From CAZZKJ01 sp964654695 (GTDB lineage Bacteria > Krumholzibacteriota > Krumholzibacteriia > WVZY01): a stretch of DNA of 64,000 bases. Shown here piece by piece: positions 1 through 9,081 of the stretch. The notes below the pieces were generated by a model. It was given only the letters and a program-made list of their open reading frames with translations. It had not been told where the DNA came from and did not search any database. Position numbers and translations under genes: made by a program. The stretch covers positions 1 through 64,000 of the forward strand of contig CAZZKJ010000002.1 of assembly GCA_964654695.1 (NCBI GenBank), read 5' to 3'. The first letter of the stretch is position 1, and the number at the start of each line of letters is the position of its first letter.

Positions 1-31
1 ACACCGCACGCCATGCGCGCGCGCGCGGCTC

Positions 32-964
32 TCACATAGAAGAAAATCGTGTTGAGACGTGTGTTTCAGCTTGAGAAGCTTCTCCCCGGCGGGGGGGGAG
101 CCGGCGGCCGCAGGAGGCTGAGGGAATATCGCTTCTTAGAACCACGGCGGGAATTCTCTGGAGGTCGTCGGTCGCGGGAAGAACCATCACGGCTTCGTTT
201 TGGAAAAACGGAGCCACGGCATCAACCGTGTTATCCAAATTGAACAGAGGTATATCTCCACGCATGAAATCAAATACTGATTTCCCTCGAAGATTTATCT
301 TGGCTCTAATCATGCTCTCTTCGCTCATGGCGCCGAAAAAAACCACGACCGCGATCAAAGGAAGCATTATCAAATTCGTATATAAAAACCCCAGAACAAC
401 AAAAATGATTGCTATTGCCTGGCCGATATTCTTCGCCCAGCGCGTCGCCGTAAGATACGGCAGGCGCATGGCAAGCAGACCGCGGAGTATTCTTCCGCCG
501 TCCATTGGAAAAGCGGGAATCAAATTGAAAGTGCCAAGCACGATGTTTATTGACACGATAGCGGCTATGAAATCGTTTTCCATATCTAAGGTACCGAACC
601 TGAGCAGTACATAAGGCAGAAACAGTCCGGCCAGTGCAAAATTGACCAGCGGTCCGGAAACAGCAACGATAATCTCCTGGCGCGGATCGTCGGGTATACT
701 TTCAGCCCTGGCCATGCCGCCGATCGGCAGCAAGACTATGTCCCTTACATTGATACCGAAACGCTTTACCTGGAGGCTGTGCCCCAGTTCGTGAAGCACG
801 ACGCAGACGAAAACAGCCAATACCAGCAACACCGCCCAGCCGGCGGCGCTCCAACCGCCTCTGAGCCCCGCTTCCAGTCCGAAAGCGATCAGGATCAAGG
901 GAAAGGTTAAATGGATTTTGACGGGTATGCCAAAATAGGATCCTAAACCAAAGGTATATCTCAT
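32..964 (-). CDS. Site-2 protease family (M50) membrane metalloprotease
   Basis: Intramembrane zinc protease of the S2P family; the substrate is unknown. The sequence shows several hydrophobic segments, the zinc motif HELGH near residue 59 and the second metal-site motif NLIPAFPMDGGR near residue 148. A short CBS-like stretch follows (DIPLFNLDNTVDAVAPFF). The ATG at 964 is the first start after the divergent promoter region. The last 30 or so residues are Arg/Pro/Ser-rich and unlike the family. An eight-G run near position 92 on the plus strand lies exactly where the composition changes, so a frameshift or a natural degenerate end is possible. The family call is firm; the C-terminus is not. 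Confidence 0.88.
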   Translation of the reverse strand: MRYTFGLGSYFGIPVKIHLTFPLILIAFGLEAGLRGGWSAAGWAVLLVLAVFVCVVLHELGHSLQVKRFGINVRDIVLLPIGGMARAESIPDDPRQEIIVAVSGPLVNFALAGLFLPYVLLRFGTLDMENDFIAAIVSINIVLGTFNLIPAFPMDGGRILRGLLAMRLPYLTATRWAKNIGQAIAIIFVVLGFLYTNLIMLPLIAVVVFFGAMSEESMIRAKINLRGKSVFDFMRGDIPLFNLDNTVDAVAPFFQNEAVMVLPATDDLQRIPAVVLRSDIPSASCGRRLPPRRGEASQAETHVSTRFSSM

Positions 965-1030
965 GTTCTGTAATCCCTTCCTTAACGCCCGAAAAAATTG
1001 GTCCCCTGTTGATACCCAGCTTCATAAACA

Positions 1031-1058
1031 AATATAAGCATTGCGATTATAAAATCAA
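1031..1058 (-). promoter_or_regulatory. Predicted sigma-70 promoter for the M50 gene
   Basis: On the minus strand TTGATT (1058-1053) and TATATT (1036-1031) are separated by 16 bases, about 67 bases before the M50 start. It overlaps the opposing promoter at 1041-1069, so the two genes could compete for polymerase. Pattern match only. Confidence 0.4.
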
Positions 1059-1069
1059 TATGCTATACT
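1041..1069 (+). promoter_or_regulatory. Predicted sigma-70 promoter for the GH43-like gene
   Basis: TTGCGA (1041-1046), a 17-base spacer, then TATACT (1064-1069), 86 bases before the ATG at 1155. The leader between them holds nothing I recognise. Confidence 0.5.
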
Positions 1070-1154
1070 TGCCCCCAATGGAGGGGACTTGGCATTAACT
1101 GGCAGATGAACATTATTTACATCCGGGGCCCTAACAGCAACTAAAAATATTACC

Positions 1155-2921
1155 ATGCATCGACTGCTAAAAGCCGTCTCTTTAACCATCCTCACTCTTC
1201 TCGCTGCAAGCAATGTCTGCGCCCTGGTCAATTTTGACTTCGAACAAAAATTCTTCAGGGAACGGGGAGAGATCATCAAGGATCACAGCTTGATCCGAAT
1301 CGGTTCCACCTATCATCTCTTTTATCTGCGTGGTTCGGTTGCGGTTGATATAGGCCATGCCACTTCCACCGATTTAACCCACTGGAACATAGAGAACCCG
1401 GTTCTTTATGTTCAAGAGGGGGACTGGGATAACATGGCTTTATGGGCTCCGCATGTAATTGAAAGCAACGGCTTCTATTACATGTTTTACACCGGTGTAA
1501 ACAACTATTGGTCTCAGCAAACGGGTATGGCTTTTTCACTGGATTTCTTTTCATGGACGAAACTTCCCTGGCCGCTTTATCATCCCGATCCCTCCTGGGC
1601 CAGTTGGAGTGAAACCGCATGGGCCAACGGGCGCGATCCCTTCGTTTTCTCTTATAACGGCAAATATTACATGCTCGTAACCGCAACAACCAATAACAAT
1701 CTCGGCGCCATCGGCAGCGCCGTTTCGGATAATCTTATTACGTGGCAGGACAACGGGCCCCTGTACGTACATAATAGCTGGCATGTTCTCGAGTCGGTTC
1801 AATTGATTCAACGCAACAATAAATTCCACTTATTCTTCACAGAAGAAGTAGTAAATGGAACTTCGCACATGATCTCGGATTCGCTTTACAGCGGATGGGA
1901 TATCAATTCGAGAACAGTCATTGATAATGGACATGCTCCGGAAGTGAACTTATTCGATGGCAATTACTTCATTTCCCGGCATACTGTCTATAATGATAAC
2001 CAGGGATCAATGGAATATGTGATAGTCCTGGACACGCTGAAGTGGGCAGGAGATCTGCCCTATGTTTATAACTCCTGGCCCCTGATCAATAACTGGAATC
2101 TGGTGTGGGGCAACGCTTTTGCATTTCAGCCTACGTTCGAAAACAATCTTTATGCCAGAGGTGACACCACCGATGCCAACTTCGAGGGCAACTGCTGGAT
2201 AGGAACCTACGAGAGATACCAGGGACCTCTAAAGTACGGCTCTCCCGGAGGAACGCAAGGAGACGGCGCCAAGGGAGTTATCCGTTCAAAAACATTCACG
2301 ATCACAGGCAATTCCATGAACCTCCTGGTCGGCGGCGGCAACTACCCAGATCAGTGTTATGTAGCCATGATCGACGCATCTACCGGAGCCGCGCTATTCA
2401 AGGAGACCGGCAAGAATACGGATCATATGGACCGCAGGTTCTGGGATATTTCGCCTTATAAGGGACGGAGTGTTTATATAGAAATTTCCGATATTTCATC
2501 CGCGGCCATGGGTCACATAAACTGTGATGATATTCGCGAATCCATGAACATCTTAAACCTGAATGAGGGCGGCGGCAATGGAACGGGCAAGAAAAAACCG
2601 GGAGGGATTAGCGGTAAAGTCGAATCGGTGCAGATACCTGATTTGCCGCGGCTGTTCCAGAATTATCCGAATCCATTCAATCCGTCTACTACGATTTCAT
2701 ATTACACGCCGCAGAAAAGCCGCGTCGTCCTGGAAATATTCGATGTTTTGGGAAGAAGCATAGCCCGGCTGGTGTCAAAAGAACAGGGCCCGGGAACCCA
2801 CTACTTGACTTGGGACGGCACCGGCGCGCGCGGAGAAAGACAACCGTCCGGAATCTTTTTCTACAGGCTCAATGTTGACGGCAAAGTCATAGCTGTCAAG
2901 AAAATGGCCCTCCTCAGATAG
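1155..2921 (+). CDS. Secreted GH43-like five-bladed propeller glycosidase with C-terminal FlgD/T9SS-like tail
   Basis: Probably an extracellular glycoside hydrolase acting on a plant or microbial polysaccharide; substrate not predictable. A signal peptide covers about residues 1-23. The first 300 residues carry GH43-type signatures: an Asp near the N-terminus (IIKDHSL), GRDPFVF in the second or third blade, and HAPEV for the likely catalytic Glu. A middle domain (about 340-470) looks like a beta-sandwich (GGGNYPDQCYVAMID). A Gly/Lys-rich linker leads to about 90 C-terminal residues with YPNPFNPSTTISY, a WDGTGARGERQPSG turn and a terminal VKKMALLR, the hallmark of FlgD-like / type IX secretion sorting tails. 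That tail argues for surface display or release. The gene stands alone between a divergent and a convergent neighbour. GH43 versus GH117 or a related propeller family is open. Confidence 0.8.
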   Translation: MHRLLKAVSLTILTLLAASNVCALVNFDFEQKFFRERGEIIKDHSLIRIGSTYHLFYLRGSVAVDIGHATSTDLTHWNIENPVLYVQEGDWDNMALWAPHVIESNGFYYMFYTGVNNYWSQQTGMAFSLDFFSWTKLPWPLYHPDPSWASWSETAWANGRDPFVFSYNGKYYMLVTATTNNNLGAIGSAVSDNLITWQDNGPLYVHNSWHVLESVQLIQRNNKFHLFFTEEVVNGTSHMISDSLYSGWDINSRTVIDNGHAPEVNLFDGNYFISRHTVYNDNQGSMEYVIVLDTLKWAGDLPYVYNSWPLINNWNLVWGNAFAFQPTFENNLYARGDTTDANFEGNCWIGTYERYQGPLKYGSPGGTQGDGAKGVIRSKTFTITGNSMNLLVGGGNYPDQCYVAMIDASTGAALFKETGKNTDHMDRRFWDISPYKGRSVYIEISDISSAAMGHINCDDIRESMNILNLNEGGGNGTGKKKPGGISGKVESVQIPDLPRLFQNYPNPFNPSTTISYYTPQKSRVVLEIFDVLGRSIARLVSKEQGPGTHYLTWDGTGARGERQPSGIFFYRLNVDGKVIAVKKMALLR

Positions 2922-2972
2922 CAGTCCCGTTATCCCCGCTATCTCGTTGCCGCGCTCAATAATCTCCCCGAA

Positions 2973-3794
2973 TCAATCCTCATTCTCGAGCAGGTAATAA
3001 GCGGCGGTGACCACCAATTCTCTTAACAGCGGTATTCTTCCCAGTATCGATGCATTTATAACCGGCAGCCCGTATCTTACAGCGAACGTGGGCCTGGAGA
3101 GAAACAACTTGGCCTCGCGGATTTTAAAACCCGACTTCTCGGCGCAGCGGAGAAATCTTGAAATCGTCATGCGAATAGTCCTGAGTTTTCTAACTTCAAC
3201 CGACTGGCGGTCCGGCCCTCCGGCTATCTTGCCAAAGAGCAGATCCGGGAGAAGCTGAATGTACGGCAGCTTATTATATGGGATGCTGAAAAACCTCTTC
3301 GCGGACAAAATTTGTTGATGAGCTCCAAAAGGAGAATAATACGGCGGAAACACTATTAAGCATGTCCCGCTGTCTGCGAGGATGGATTTTATGTTATCGA
3401 GCGCGGAGCATGGGTCATGAAGATGTTCGATCACATCCCGCATCAGTGCAAAATCAAAAGGGCTCCTATCGAAAACCGCACATGAGCTGTCGCATATATC
3501 ACCTTGATAAACGGAAATTCTTATATTCCTGCTTTCATTGTAAGTTTTCGATAAGTCCGCCAGTCTTCCATCGATTTCGAGGGCGGTAACTTCGGCTCCG
3601 TGCTCATACATGGCTTCACCGCATCCTCCATTGCCGCTCCCAACTTCCAGTACTCTCTTCCCTTCGAGCTCAACGCCCCATGATTCCAGAACAGGTATCA
3701 AATAATCTTCGGCCAGTTTAAACTGGTAGTCTCTATAGTATTCTTCCCATGATTCGCCGTTCAATTCCCGCTTTACTCCTGCTCTCATTATCAT
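2973..3794 (-). CDS. Class I SAM-dependent methyltransferase
   Basis: Small-molecule or lipid/sugar methyltransferase with a Rossmann fold. Motif I is RVLEVGSGNGGCGEA (about residues 45-60), followed by the acidic motif II residue in VTALEIDG and a post-I motif SPFDFALMRDVIEHLHDP typical of UbiE/Methyltransf_11-type enzymes. The C-terminal third has hydrophobic segments (LPVINASILGRIPLLRELVV) and may contact the membrane, as in O-antigen or glycan methyltransferases. Two ATGs, at 3794 and 3788, are possible starts. It is convergent with the GH43-like gene and divergent from the next, so it is probably monocistronic. Substrate unknown. Confidence 0.78.
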   Translation of the reverse strand: MIMRAGVKRELNGESWEEYYRDYQFKLAEDYLIPVLESWGVELEGKRVLEVGSGNGGCGEAMYEHGAEVTALEIDGRLADLSKTYNESRNIRISVYQGDICDSSCAVFDRSPFDFALMRDVIEHLHDPCSALDNIKSILADSGTCLIVFPPYYSPFGAHQQILSAKRFFSIPYNKLPYIQLLPDLLFGKIAGGPDRQSVEVRKLRTIRMTISRFLRCAEKSGFKIREAKLFLSRPTFAVRYGLPVINASILGRIPLLRELVVTAAYYLLENED

Positions 3795-3878
3795 TATGCT
3801 TCAAAAGACCGTTCCGGCACGGACGCAGACAGTTCAAGAACTGCTGAATTCAAAGCAACCGGCTGGTGCTTCAAAAAG

Positions 3879-4508
3879 ATGAAGAAAACGATTCTTATTA
3901 TAGCATTATTTTCTGCAGCAGCCGCAGAAAACATCCATCCTCCCCTGGCGACGGCCCGCGAGGGCCTGGGACTTAAAACCGGTTATATCCAACCAACGGG
4001 AAGACTCAATGATTCCTTTGGCTCCGGGTTTCTTCTCGCCCTCCACTTTACCGAAACGCTTGGCTGGCCTTTTGGGCTGGATTTTACTCTTGGATCCATG
4101 TATCTCGGCGAGACTTCCCGCGGGGATATTTCCCAAAAAATTTTCCTTTCGCCCAACTATGAAGTTAAAATGAACATAACCTATTTGAACATAGCTCCGT
4201 TTATAAATATTGAATTTCCGGGTGGTCTGTCCGCCGATTTCTCAGCCGGAGCGGGTTTATACGGAGTTATGGTCCTGGTAAATGCCGGACTTTTCAGTGC
4301 CGAGGACACTCAGTATCATGTCGGTTTGAACATCGGCGCCGGTATTTATTATAAACTTGCTTCATCCTTCAAGATAGGTATGGACCTCGCCGCTTATAAA
4401 TTATGGACTTCAGATGACGCGGATGATTGGATACGAATCTACACCGAAGGGGATGAGAATCCCCGCTTTTACCAGATATCTTTGGGAGCTCTTTTGTATT
4501 TGAATTAG
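3879..4508 (+). CDS. Predicted outer-membrane beta-barrel protein, unknown function
   Basis: 209 residues with a signal peptide (MKKTILIIALFSAAAAENI). The mature part alternates hydrophobic and polar residues in short glycine-bounded strands (GLKTGYIQPTGRLNDSFGSG, AGAGLYGVMVLVNAGLF, VGLNIGAGIYYKL), the pattern of a small 8-strand barrel of the OmpA-N/OprF-like class. No enzymatic motif is visible. It has its own short upstream region and ends convergently with the GT39-TPR gene. Family assignment is by pattern only. Confidence 0.6.
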   Translation: MKKTILIIALFSAAAAENIHPPLATAREGLGLKTGYIQPTGRLNDSFGSGFLLALHFTETLGWPFGLDFTLGSMYLGETSRGDISQKIFLSPNYEVKMNITYLNIAPFINIEFPGGLSADFSAGAGLYGVMVLVNAGLFSAEDTQYHVGLNIGAGIYYKLASSFKIGMDLAAYKLWTSDDADDWIRIYTEGDENPRFYQISLGALLYLN

Positions 4509-4525
4509 CCAAACGTAAACGAACC

Positions 4526-4542
4526 GACAAAGCCGCTTTGTC
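4526..4542. terminator. Short hairpin between convergent genes
   Basis: GACAAAG (4526-4532) pairs with CTTTGTC (4536-4542) around a 3-base loop, midway between two convergent stop codons. No T-run follows, so it is a weak terminator candidate. Confidence 0.25.
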
Positions 4543-4583
4543 CGGCGGGCAAACTCCTACTACCCCAATCTCAAAACTTCGAA

Positions 4584-6650
4584 TCAGCGCTCATCACCGC
4601 TCAAGGTATCGCCCCTCTGGATAACGGCGTCTATTTTGCTGATAATCTTCCCGGCCGAGTAATCACCCGGGCTGAGATCCAAATATTTTTGCATTGCGCT
4701 TTTGGCTTGGCTGAGCATATTTCTCTCTATGAAAACATTTGCCATATTCTTATATGCGTTTGCATAGTAGGGATCCAAATCAAGTGCTGCCGAGAAACTC
4801 CTCAACGCTCCATCCAGATCACCGTTTTCGGCGAGGGCCGCCCCAAGATTGTTGTATGCCTTTATATAGCGCGGATCCATCCCTATGACTTTCTTAAATA
4901 ATTTTATAGCTTCCTCATGCTTTTTCATAACCCCATAAGTCATACCCAGGTTATTGTAGGCTTCAATCATCAGGGAATCCAGTTCAATTGCTTTGATGTA
5001 TTCTTCCGCTGCTGTTTCATACATCCTTGCCTCCCTCATTGCCTGCGCTAGATCGTAATGCACACTGGCCGAGCCGGGATCGATCTCAAGAGCTCTTGAA
5101 AAATCTTCTATCGCCTGAAACAGTTTCCCGGCTTTTTTTTGGATAATCGCCTTGTGGATATAAGATTCCGGATTTTGCGGACGCAGCGCAACCGCCTTGT
5201 TTATCTCGGCTATCGCTTCTTTGGTTCGTCCTATTTCATTCCACCTCCTGCCCGTATGAATATGCTCCCGCCAGAGAACGAGATCTTCGCTGAGTGCCAT
5301 CCGATCGGGGCGATTCACATAGAGCGTTACCGCAATAAACGAAGTCAGTATCATTAACCGCCTGGGTCGAGGAAAACAGGAAGGAAGCACGTCGACCAGG
5401 CCGTACGCTGCAAAAAGACTCAAAACAGGCACGATCTGGATCCTGTACCGAGCCGTTATAAAAAAAATTATTATGGACAAGGAATAGGAAATAACAAACA
5501 AATGGAGCAGAATAAAACGCTTCCATTCTTTGAATGCAAAAATGAAACCGGCCAAACCAAAAGCGCACAAAAACCAGTAATCAACAAACAAAAATTTAAA
5601 TATACCGAAGCGTTTTCTGGACAAATCGTAGCTCTCGATTTGAGGAATTTCGAAGCCGCTGAAAAATAGCGCCGTCTTGCGCAGCAGCAGCCGAAGCTCC
5701 CGCCCGGGCTGTTCCCTCATGAATCCTAAAACTTTCTTCGTCCAATATCCGGATATCTGTGACGGCTTCATATCCCTGCCCAGCATTCGCTCGACATATC
5801 TTCTGGTGGTCGCATCGCTGTTGAAGTCTACCCCCATGGGCGGATAAAACACGCCTGAAGCATTTTCGTTATTGCCTATATAGAAGTTCACACCGAAGCT
5901 GGAAGTAATGGGAATAAAATCTCTGCTGGCGGCATAATTATGCAGGGTCACCGGAACGATTGCACCAATAACCGCCGCCGTATACACCGCGACGGCCGCT
6001 TTTCCTCTGCCGGCGCCTCCGAAATAAAGGATCCAGATCAGTACCGGCGGCACAAATATCAAAATGTTGGCTCTGGCGAGGGCTGACAAACCCATAGCCA
6101 ACCCGGCGGCGGCAAATAGCAGAAACGATCTTCCGGAAGACGCTTTGAACAGGAAGAAAAGCATCAGCATGTTCAGAAGCGTACCGAGCCACATCATGAG
6201 CAGCTGGCCTTCGTAAAAAGTTGCCGCGCCGTAAAAAATCAACAGGAGCGCCCCCAGCAGAGCGGTAGTCGGACGAAAAACTTTTTTGCCAACGAGATAA
6301 GTAAGAACAACTGTAACCGCTCCACCCAGCATTTGAATCAGGCCAACGATCAATTGATTTCTGCCGAAAACGGCATAGATGCCCGCAAGAACATAGGAAT
6401 ACAAAGGGCCCATGAAAAAAGCCTCCCCCCGGATGATGCCGCCCCGGATGATGCTCTGGGCCATCTGGTCGTAGTACTTTGCGTCTAAAATAGGTACGCG
6501 CGCCTGAAGAGACTCGGAGTTCTGAAGAACGAAAATTACTTTGAGAATGAACGCCAGCAAGAAAATAAAAGCTATCCATCTTTTATCCGCTTGCAGTGAA
6601 TTATCCAAAGACGCCAGGAAACGCTCTCTATTCCATTTCCGTTTGATCAT
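4584..6650 (-). CDS. GT39-type membrane glycosyltransferase fused to TPR repeats
   Basis: Integral membrane protein. The N-terminal about 440 residues have roughly ten hydrophobic segments with the GT-C/GT39 (PMT, ArnT-like) features: a first-loop acidic motif (VPILDAKYYD) and the following RGGIIRGEAFFMGPLYSYVL stretch. Such enzymes transfer a sugar from a polyprenyl-phosphate donor to an acceptor on the periplasmic side. The C-terminal about 200 residues form five TPR units (EAYNNLGMTYG, KAYNNLGAALAENGD and others), a protein-binding scaffold. It resembles the TMTC layout also seen at 17017-18999. A TTG at 6674 with an upstream GGAG would add eight residues; I prefer the ATG at 6650. Acceptor and donor unknown. 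Confidence 0.75.
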   Translation of the reverse strand: MIKRKWNRERFLASLDNSLQADKRWIAFIFLLAFILKVIFVLQNSESLQARVPILDAKYYDQMAQSIIRGGIIRGEAFFMGPLYSYVLAGIYAVFGRNQLIVGLIQMLGGAVTVVLTYLVGKKVFRPTTALLGALLLIFYGAATFYEGQLLMMWLGTLLNMLMLFFLFKASSGRSFLLFAAAGLAMGLSALARANILIFVPPVLIWILYFGGAGRGKAAVAVYTAAVIGAIVPVTLHNYAASRDFIPITSSFGVNFYIGNNENASGVFYPPMGVDFNSDATTRRYVERMLGRDMKPSQISGYWTKKVLGFMREQPGRELRLLLRKTALFFSGFEIPQIESYDLSRKRFGIFKFLFVDYWFLCAFGLAGFIFAFKEWKRFILLHLFVISYSLSIIIFFITARYRIQIVPVLSLFAAYGLVDVLPSCFPRPRRLMILTSFIAVTLYVNRPDRMALSEDLVLWREHIHTGRRWNEIGRTKEAIAEINKAVALRPQNPESYIHKAIIQKKAGKLFQAIEDFSRALEIDPGSASVHYDLAQAMREARMYETAAEEYIKAIELDSLMIEAYNNLGMTYGVMKKHEEAIKLFKKVIGMDPRYIKAYNNLGAALAENGDLDGALRSFSAALDLDPYYANAYKNMANVFIERNMLSQAKSAMQKYLDLSPGDYSAGKIISKIDAVIQRGDTLSGDER

Positions 6651-6701
6651 TTTCAATTCCGGAAGGTATAGCAATACCGCCCACTCCGCAAGTAATTCCC
6701 C

Positions 6702-6730
6702 TTGACGCTTTCGATAGACATATTTAATCT
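6702..6730 (+). promoter_or_regulatory. Predicted sigma-70 promoter for pyrE
   Basis: TTGACG (6702-6707), a 17-base spacer and TAATCT (6725-6730). A strong Shine-Dalgarno AAGGAGGAG follows directly before the ATG at 6754. Confidence 0.55.
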
Positions 6731-6753
6731 CCCTCGGTAAGGAGGAGAAACAT

Positions 6754-7302
6754 ATGCACCATAGAGATGAACTGCTTAAGCTTCTGGCTGTAAAAGCATT
6801 GAAACGCGGCGAGTTTACTTTGGCCTCCGGGGCAAAAAGCTCGTATTACATAAATGGCAAATTCTGCTCGCTGGATTCCAGGGGAGCATACCTGACAGCC
6901 AGAATAATGCTTGGTCTGCTCAAGGACAACATCCCGGATGCTGTCGGCGGCCTATCGCTCGGGGCCGATCCGATTGTCGGTGCCATGCTTGCGCTCGCCG
7001 GTTTGGAGGACCTGGAACTCAAGGGATTTCTCGTGAGGAAAGCGCAAAAGAATCACGGCACCATGTCGATGGTAGAAGGTCCCGTTTGCCCGGACGATAA
7101 AGTCGTCATAATCGAGGACGTCATAACAACAGGTTCATCGTCGATCAAGGCCATTCAGGCGGCAGAAAAATGCGGGTGCAAAATTGTAAAAGTCCAGTCG
7201 GTAGTAGACCGTGACGAGGGCGCTTCAGAGAATCTTGCGAAAATGGGCTACAGGCTGGAGTCGATTTTTACCGTGGAAGAACTGCTGGATTTTTCCGGAT
7301 GA
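6754..7302 (+). CDS. pyrE: Orotate phosphoribosyltransferase
   Basis: Converts orotate and PRPP to orotidine-5'-phosphate in pyrimidine biosynthesis; cytosolic. At 182 residues it is the usual length. The N-terminal FTLASGAKSSYYINGK substrate segment and the PRPP loop VVIIEDVITTGSSS (about residues 114-127) are intact, as is the flexible-loop lysine region (VRKAQKNHG). It has its own promoter and a strong ribosome-binding site and no other pyrimidine gene nearby. Its last 55 bases overlap the 3' end of the opposing membrane-protein gene, an antisense overlap. Confidence 0.95.
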   Translation: MHHRDELLKLLAVKALKRGEFTLASGAKSSYYINGKFCSLDSRGAYLTARIMLGLLKDNIPDAVGGLSLGADPIVGAMLALAGLEDLELKGFLVRKAQKNHGTMSMVEGPVCPDDKVVIIEDVITTGSSSIKAIQAAEKCGCKIVKVQSVVDRDEGASENLAKMGYRLESIFTVEELLDFSG

Positions 7303-8486
7303 ATGCCCGCAGAAGAATTGAAAAGATGAGCGTAGCGTCCCGCCAACCTGCCGAGAATAAATCCTGCCGCGACCAGTGCGTATGCGGCCGCTGCGGCTGC
7401 GGCAAATCCTCCGAATATGGGTATCCTGCCGATCAAGCTCCAGAAACCGAGCCAGAGTAGGGCTATCAGCGCCAAGAAGGCCGCTGATGCGAGGTATTCC
7501 ATCTCCATAATTGCAAGAGTTCTTACAACCAGCAGGGGATTGACGGCGCTGCGAACGTTTCCGCTGGTTCCCATGCTTACCACCAGCGCTCCTGGGTAAT
7601 AAACGCAGAACAAAACGAAAAGTAAAACGCTCATCAACGGGCTTCCCGCTATATATCCGGAGAGCTGCCCCATACTTCCGCCCGAAGCGAACAGCGCGGC
7701 ACAAGCACCAATCAAAAAAGGACTCAATATTTCCACTGCCGATAGAAAAGCCGCTGCGAGCAGCGCCGGAGTTGAGAAAACCATAGGTATCGAATGCAGG
7801 CCGCGCGGCAGTAAATCCGCCGCACCGCGGAAGGACCTCTTCATAACATGCACGCAGACGATCAAGCAAAGCGGGACAAAAAGATATTTGCCGAAGGGCG
7901 CTGCAAGGACCGCACCCAAAAACGCCGCCAGCGCCGAAATACTTCGCCATCCTGATTTAATCGGACACGCGGCCAGGGCGGCCGGATCCTCCCACCAGGG
8001 CGGTTTGCGCTCAAGCAGGCTAAATTTATTATATATTTTGGGTGGAAGACTTCTTTTTATCTCCTGAGCCAGACGCGGATAGTAGGGCCTGATATTCAGG
8101 GCCTGCTGGTAATGAAGCCGGGCTTCCTTTTGCCTGCCGATTGCGGATGCGGCCCGCGCCGCTCTCATATGCAGATCAAGCGAATTAGGGTCGGAAGCCA
8201 ATTCGCGGATAATGTTATCGTAATTTTCTTTTTTTACGAATTCTTCATCGAGCCCATCACCTGCAGTTTCTCCGGCGGCGGGAACCCGAGTATTGTCAAA
8301 GAGAATCTTAAGCTCGTCTCTGGATCCTGCTTTTTCCCAATTTTTAGATTCACTATTGAAAACCAGGCTGTCGGACTTTATTCGTCCGGACTCGATACCG
8401 GCTTTCAGATCCTCCCAAGTCACTTCTTCCTCGTGCGTTGAACTCTCCAGGAAAACAAAATATATATCGGGTGCGGTTCTATCCAC
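7248..8486 (-). CDS. GYF-like / TPR / Yip1-like multi-domain membrane protein
   Basis: 412 residues in three parts. Residues 1-60 resemble the GYF_2 (DUF4339) module found in bacterial multi-domain proteins (EEVTWEDLKAGIESGRI followed by LVFNSESKNWEKAG). Residues 75-145 form one or two TPR-like helical pairs (LHYQQALNIRPYYPRLAQ). Residues 165-395 carry about five hydrophobic helices like a Yip1-type membrane domain (LLVVRTLAIMEMEYLASAAFLALIALL). The start is a GTG at 8486, 20 bases after the stop of the gene at 8507-8923, so the two are probably cotranscribed. The 3' end overlaps pyrE by 55 bases. Function unknown; the layout suggests a membrane-anchored scaffold. Confidence 0.6.
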   Translation of the reverse strand: MDRTAPDIYFVFLESSTHEEEVTWEDLKAGIESGRIKSDSLVFNSESKNWEKAGSRDELKILFDNTRVPAAGETAGDGLDEEFVKKENYDNIIRELASDPNSLDLHMRAARAASAIGRQKEARLHYQQALNIRPYYPRLAQEIKRSLPPKIYNKFSLLERKPPWWEDPAALAACPIKSGWRSISALAAFLGAVLAAPFGKYLFVPLCLIVCVHVMKRSFRGAADLLPRGLHSIPMVFSTPALLAAAFLSAVEILSPFLIGACAALFASGGSMGQLSGYIAGSPLMSVLLFVLFCVYYPGALVVSMGTSGNVRSAVNPLLVVRTLAIMEMEYLASAAFLALIALLWLGFWSLIGRIPIFGGFAAAAAAAYALVAAGFILGRLAGRYAHLFNSSAGIHPEKSSSSSTVKIDSSL

Positions 8487-8506
8487 CTTCTATAACACTC
8501 CAATCT

Positions 8507-8923
8507 TTATTTGTAGAACTCAATATCTCTTGTGCGGTTAAAGTCCATGTAATGCAGCCCCGCAGGATTGGTAAAATTCATTCCGCCCGGATAAGCCCTG
8601 TCGTCTTCGAAGATGAACAAGTTCTTGAGAATCCTCGCCCGAGCATCTTCCACGCTGAATATTTCACCTGATGCCGGTTGGAAATTGCCGATTTTTTCCC
8701 TGATAACGATCCGGCCTCTCAGCAGTTCTATATCAATTCGTTTTTGTAATTCCCTGTTCAAATCGATCTGTCTGCTCAACACATCAACATCACGGTCGGT
8801 AGCTTTTCCCAGTTTAGCCCCAGCCTGCTTCGGCCGGTGCGGAATCGAAAACAGCGAAGCCCATGAGCGTCCGGGCAATATGAGACACTCGATTATGATC
8901 AATAAAAAGAGTATTTTTTTCAT
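8507..8923 (-). CDS. Small secreted protein of unknown function
   Basis: About 138 residues beginning with a classical signal peptide (MKKILFLLIIIECLILPGRS). The mature protein is charged and probably helical (ILSRQ-like segment DVDVLSRQIDLNRELQKRID) and ends in aromatic residues (MDFNRTRDIEFYK). I recognise no family. The ATG at 8923 is preferred to an upstream in-frame ATG at 8962 because it starts the signal peptide. It is the first gene of a two-gene unit with the GYF/TPR/Yip1-like gene. Confidence 0.5.
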   Translation of the reverse strand: MKKILFLLIIIECLILPGRSWASLFSIPHRPKQAGAKLGKATDRDVDVLSRQIDLNRELQKRIDIELLRGRIVIREKIGNFQPASGEIFSVEDARARILKNLFIFEDDRAYPGGMNFTNPAGLHYMDFNRTRDIEFYK

Positions 8924-9081
8924 AATAGCAGACTTAAAGACGATCCACGGCAACATGCTCAATCCGTATCGGCCTATGCACTTTTAATGCCATCCGGAAT
9001 CCTATTTGCCCGGGCGGCTCTTCTAACCTGCTCACTTTTCAGGCGTTTTAGTGTAAAGGCTTTGCATTATAGGAAGTTATT

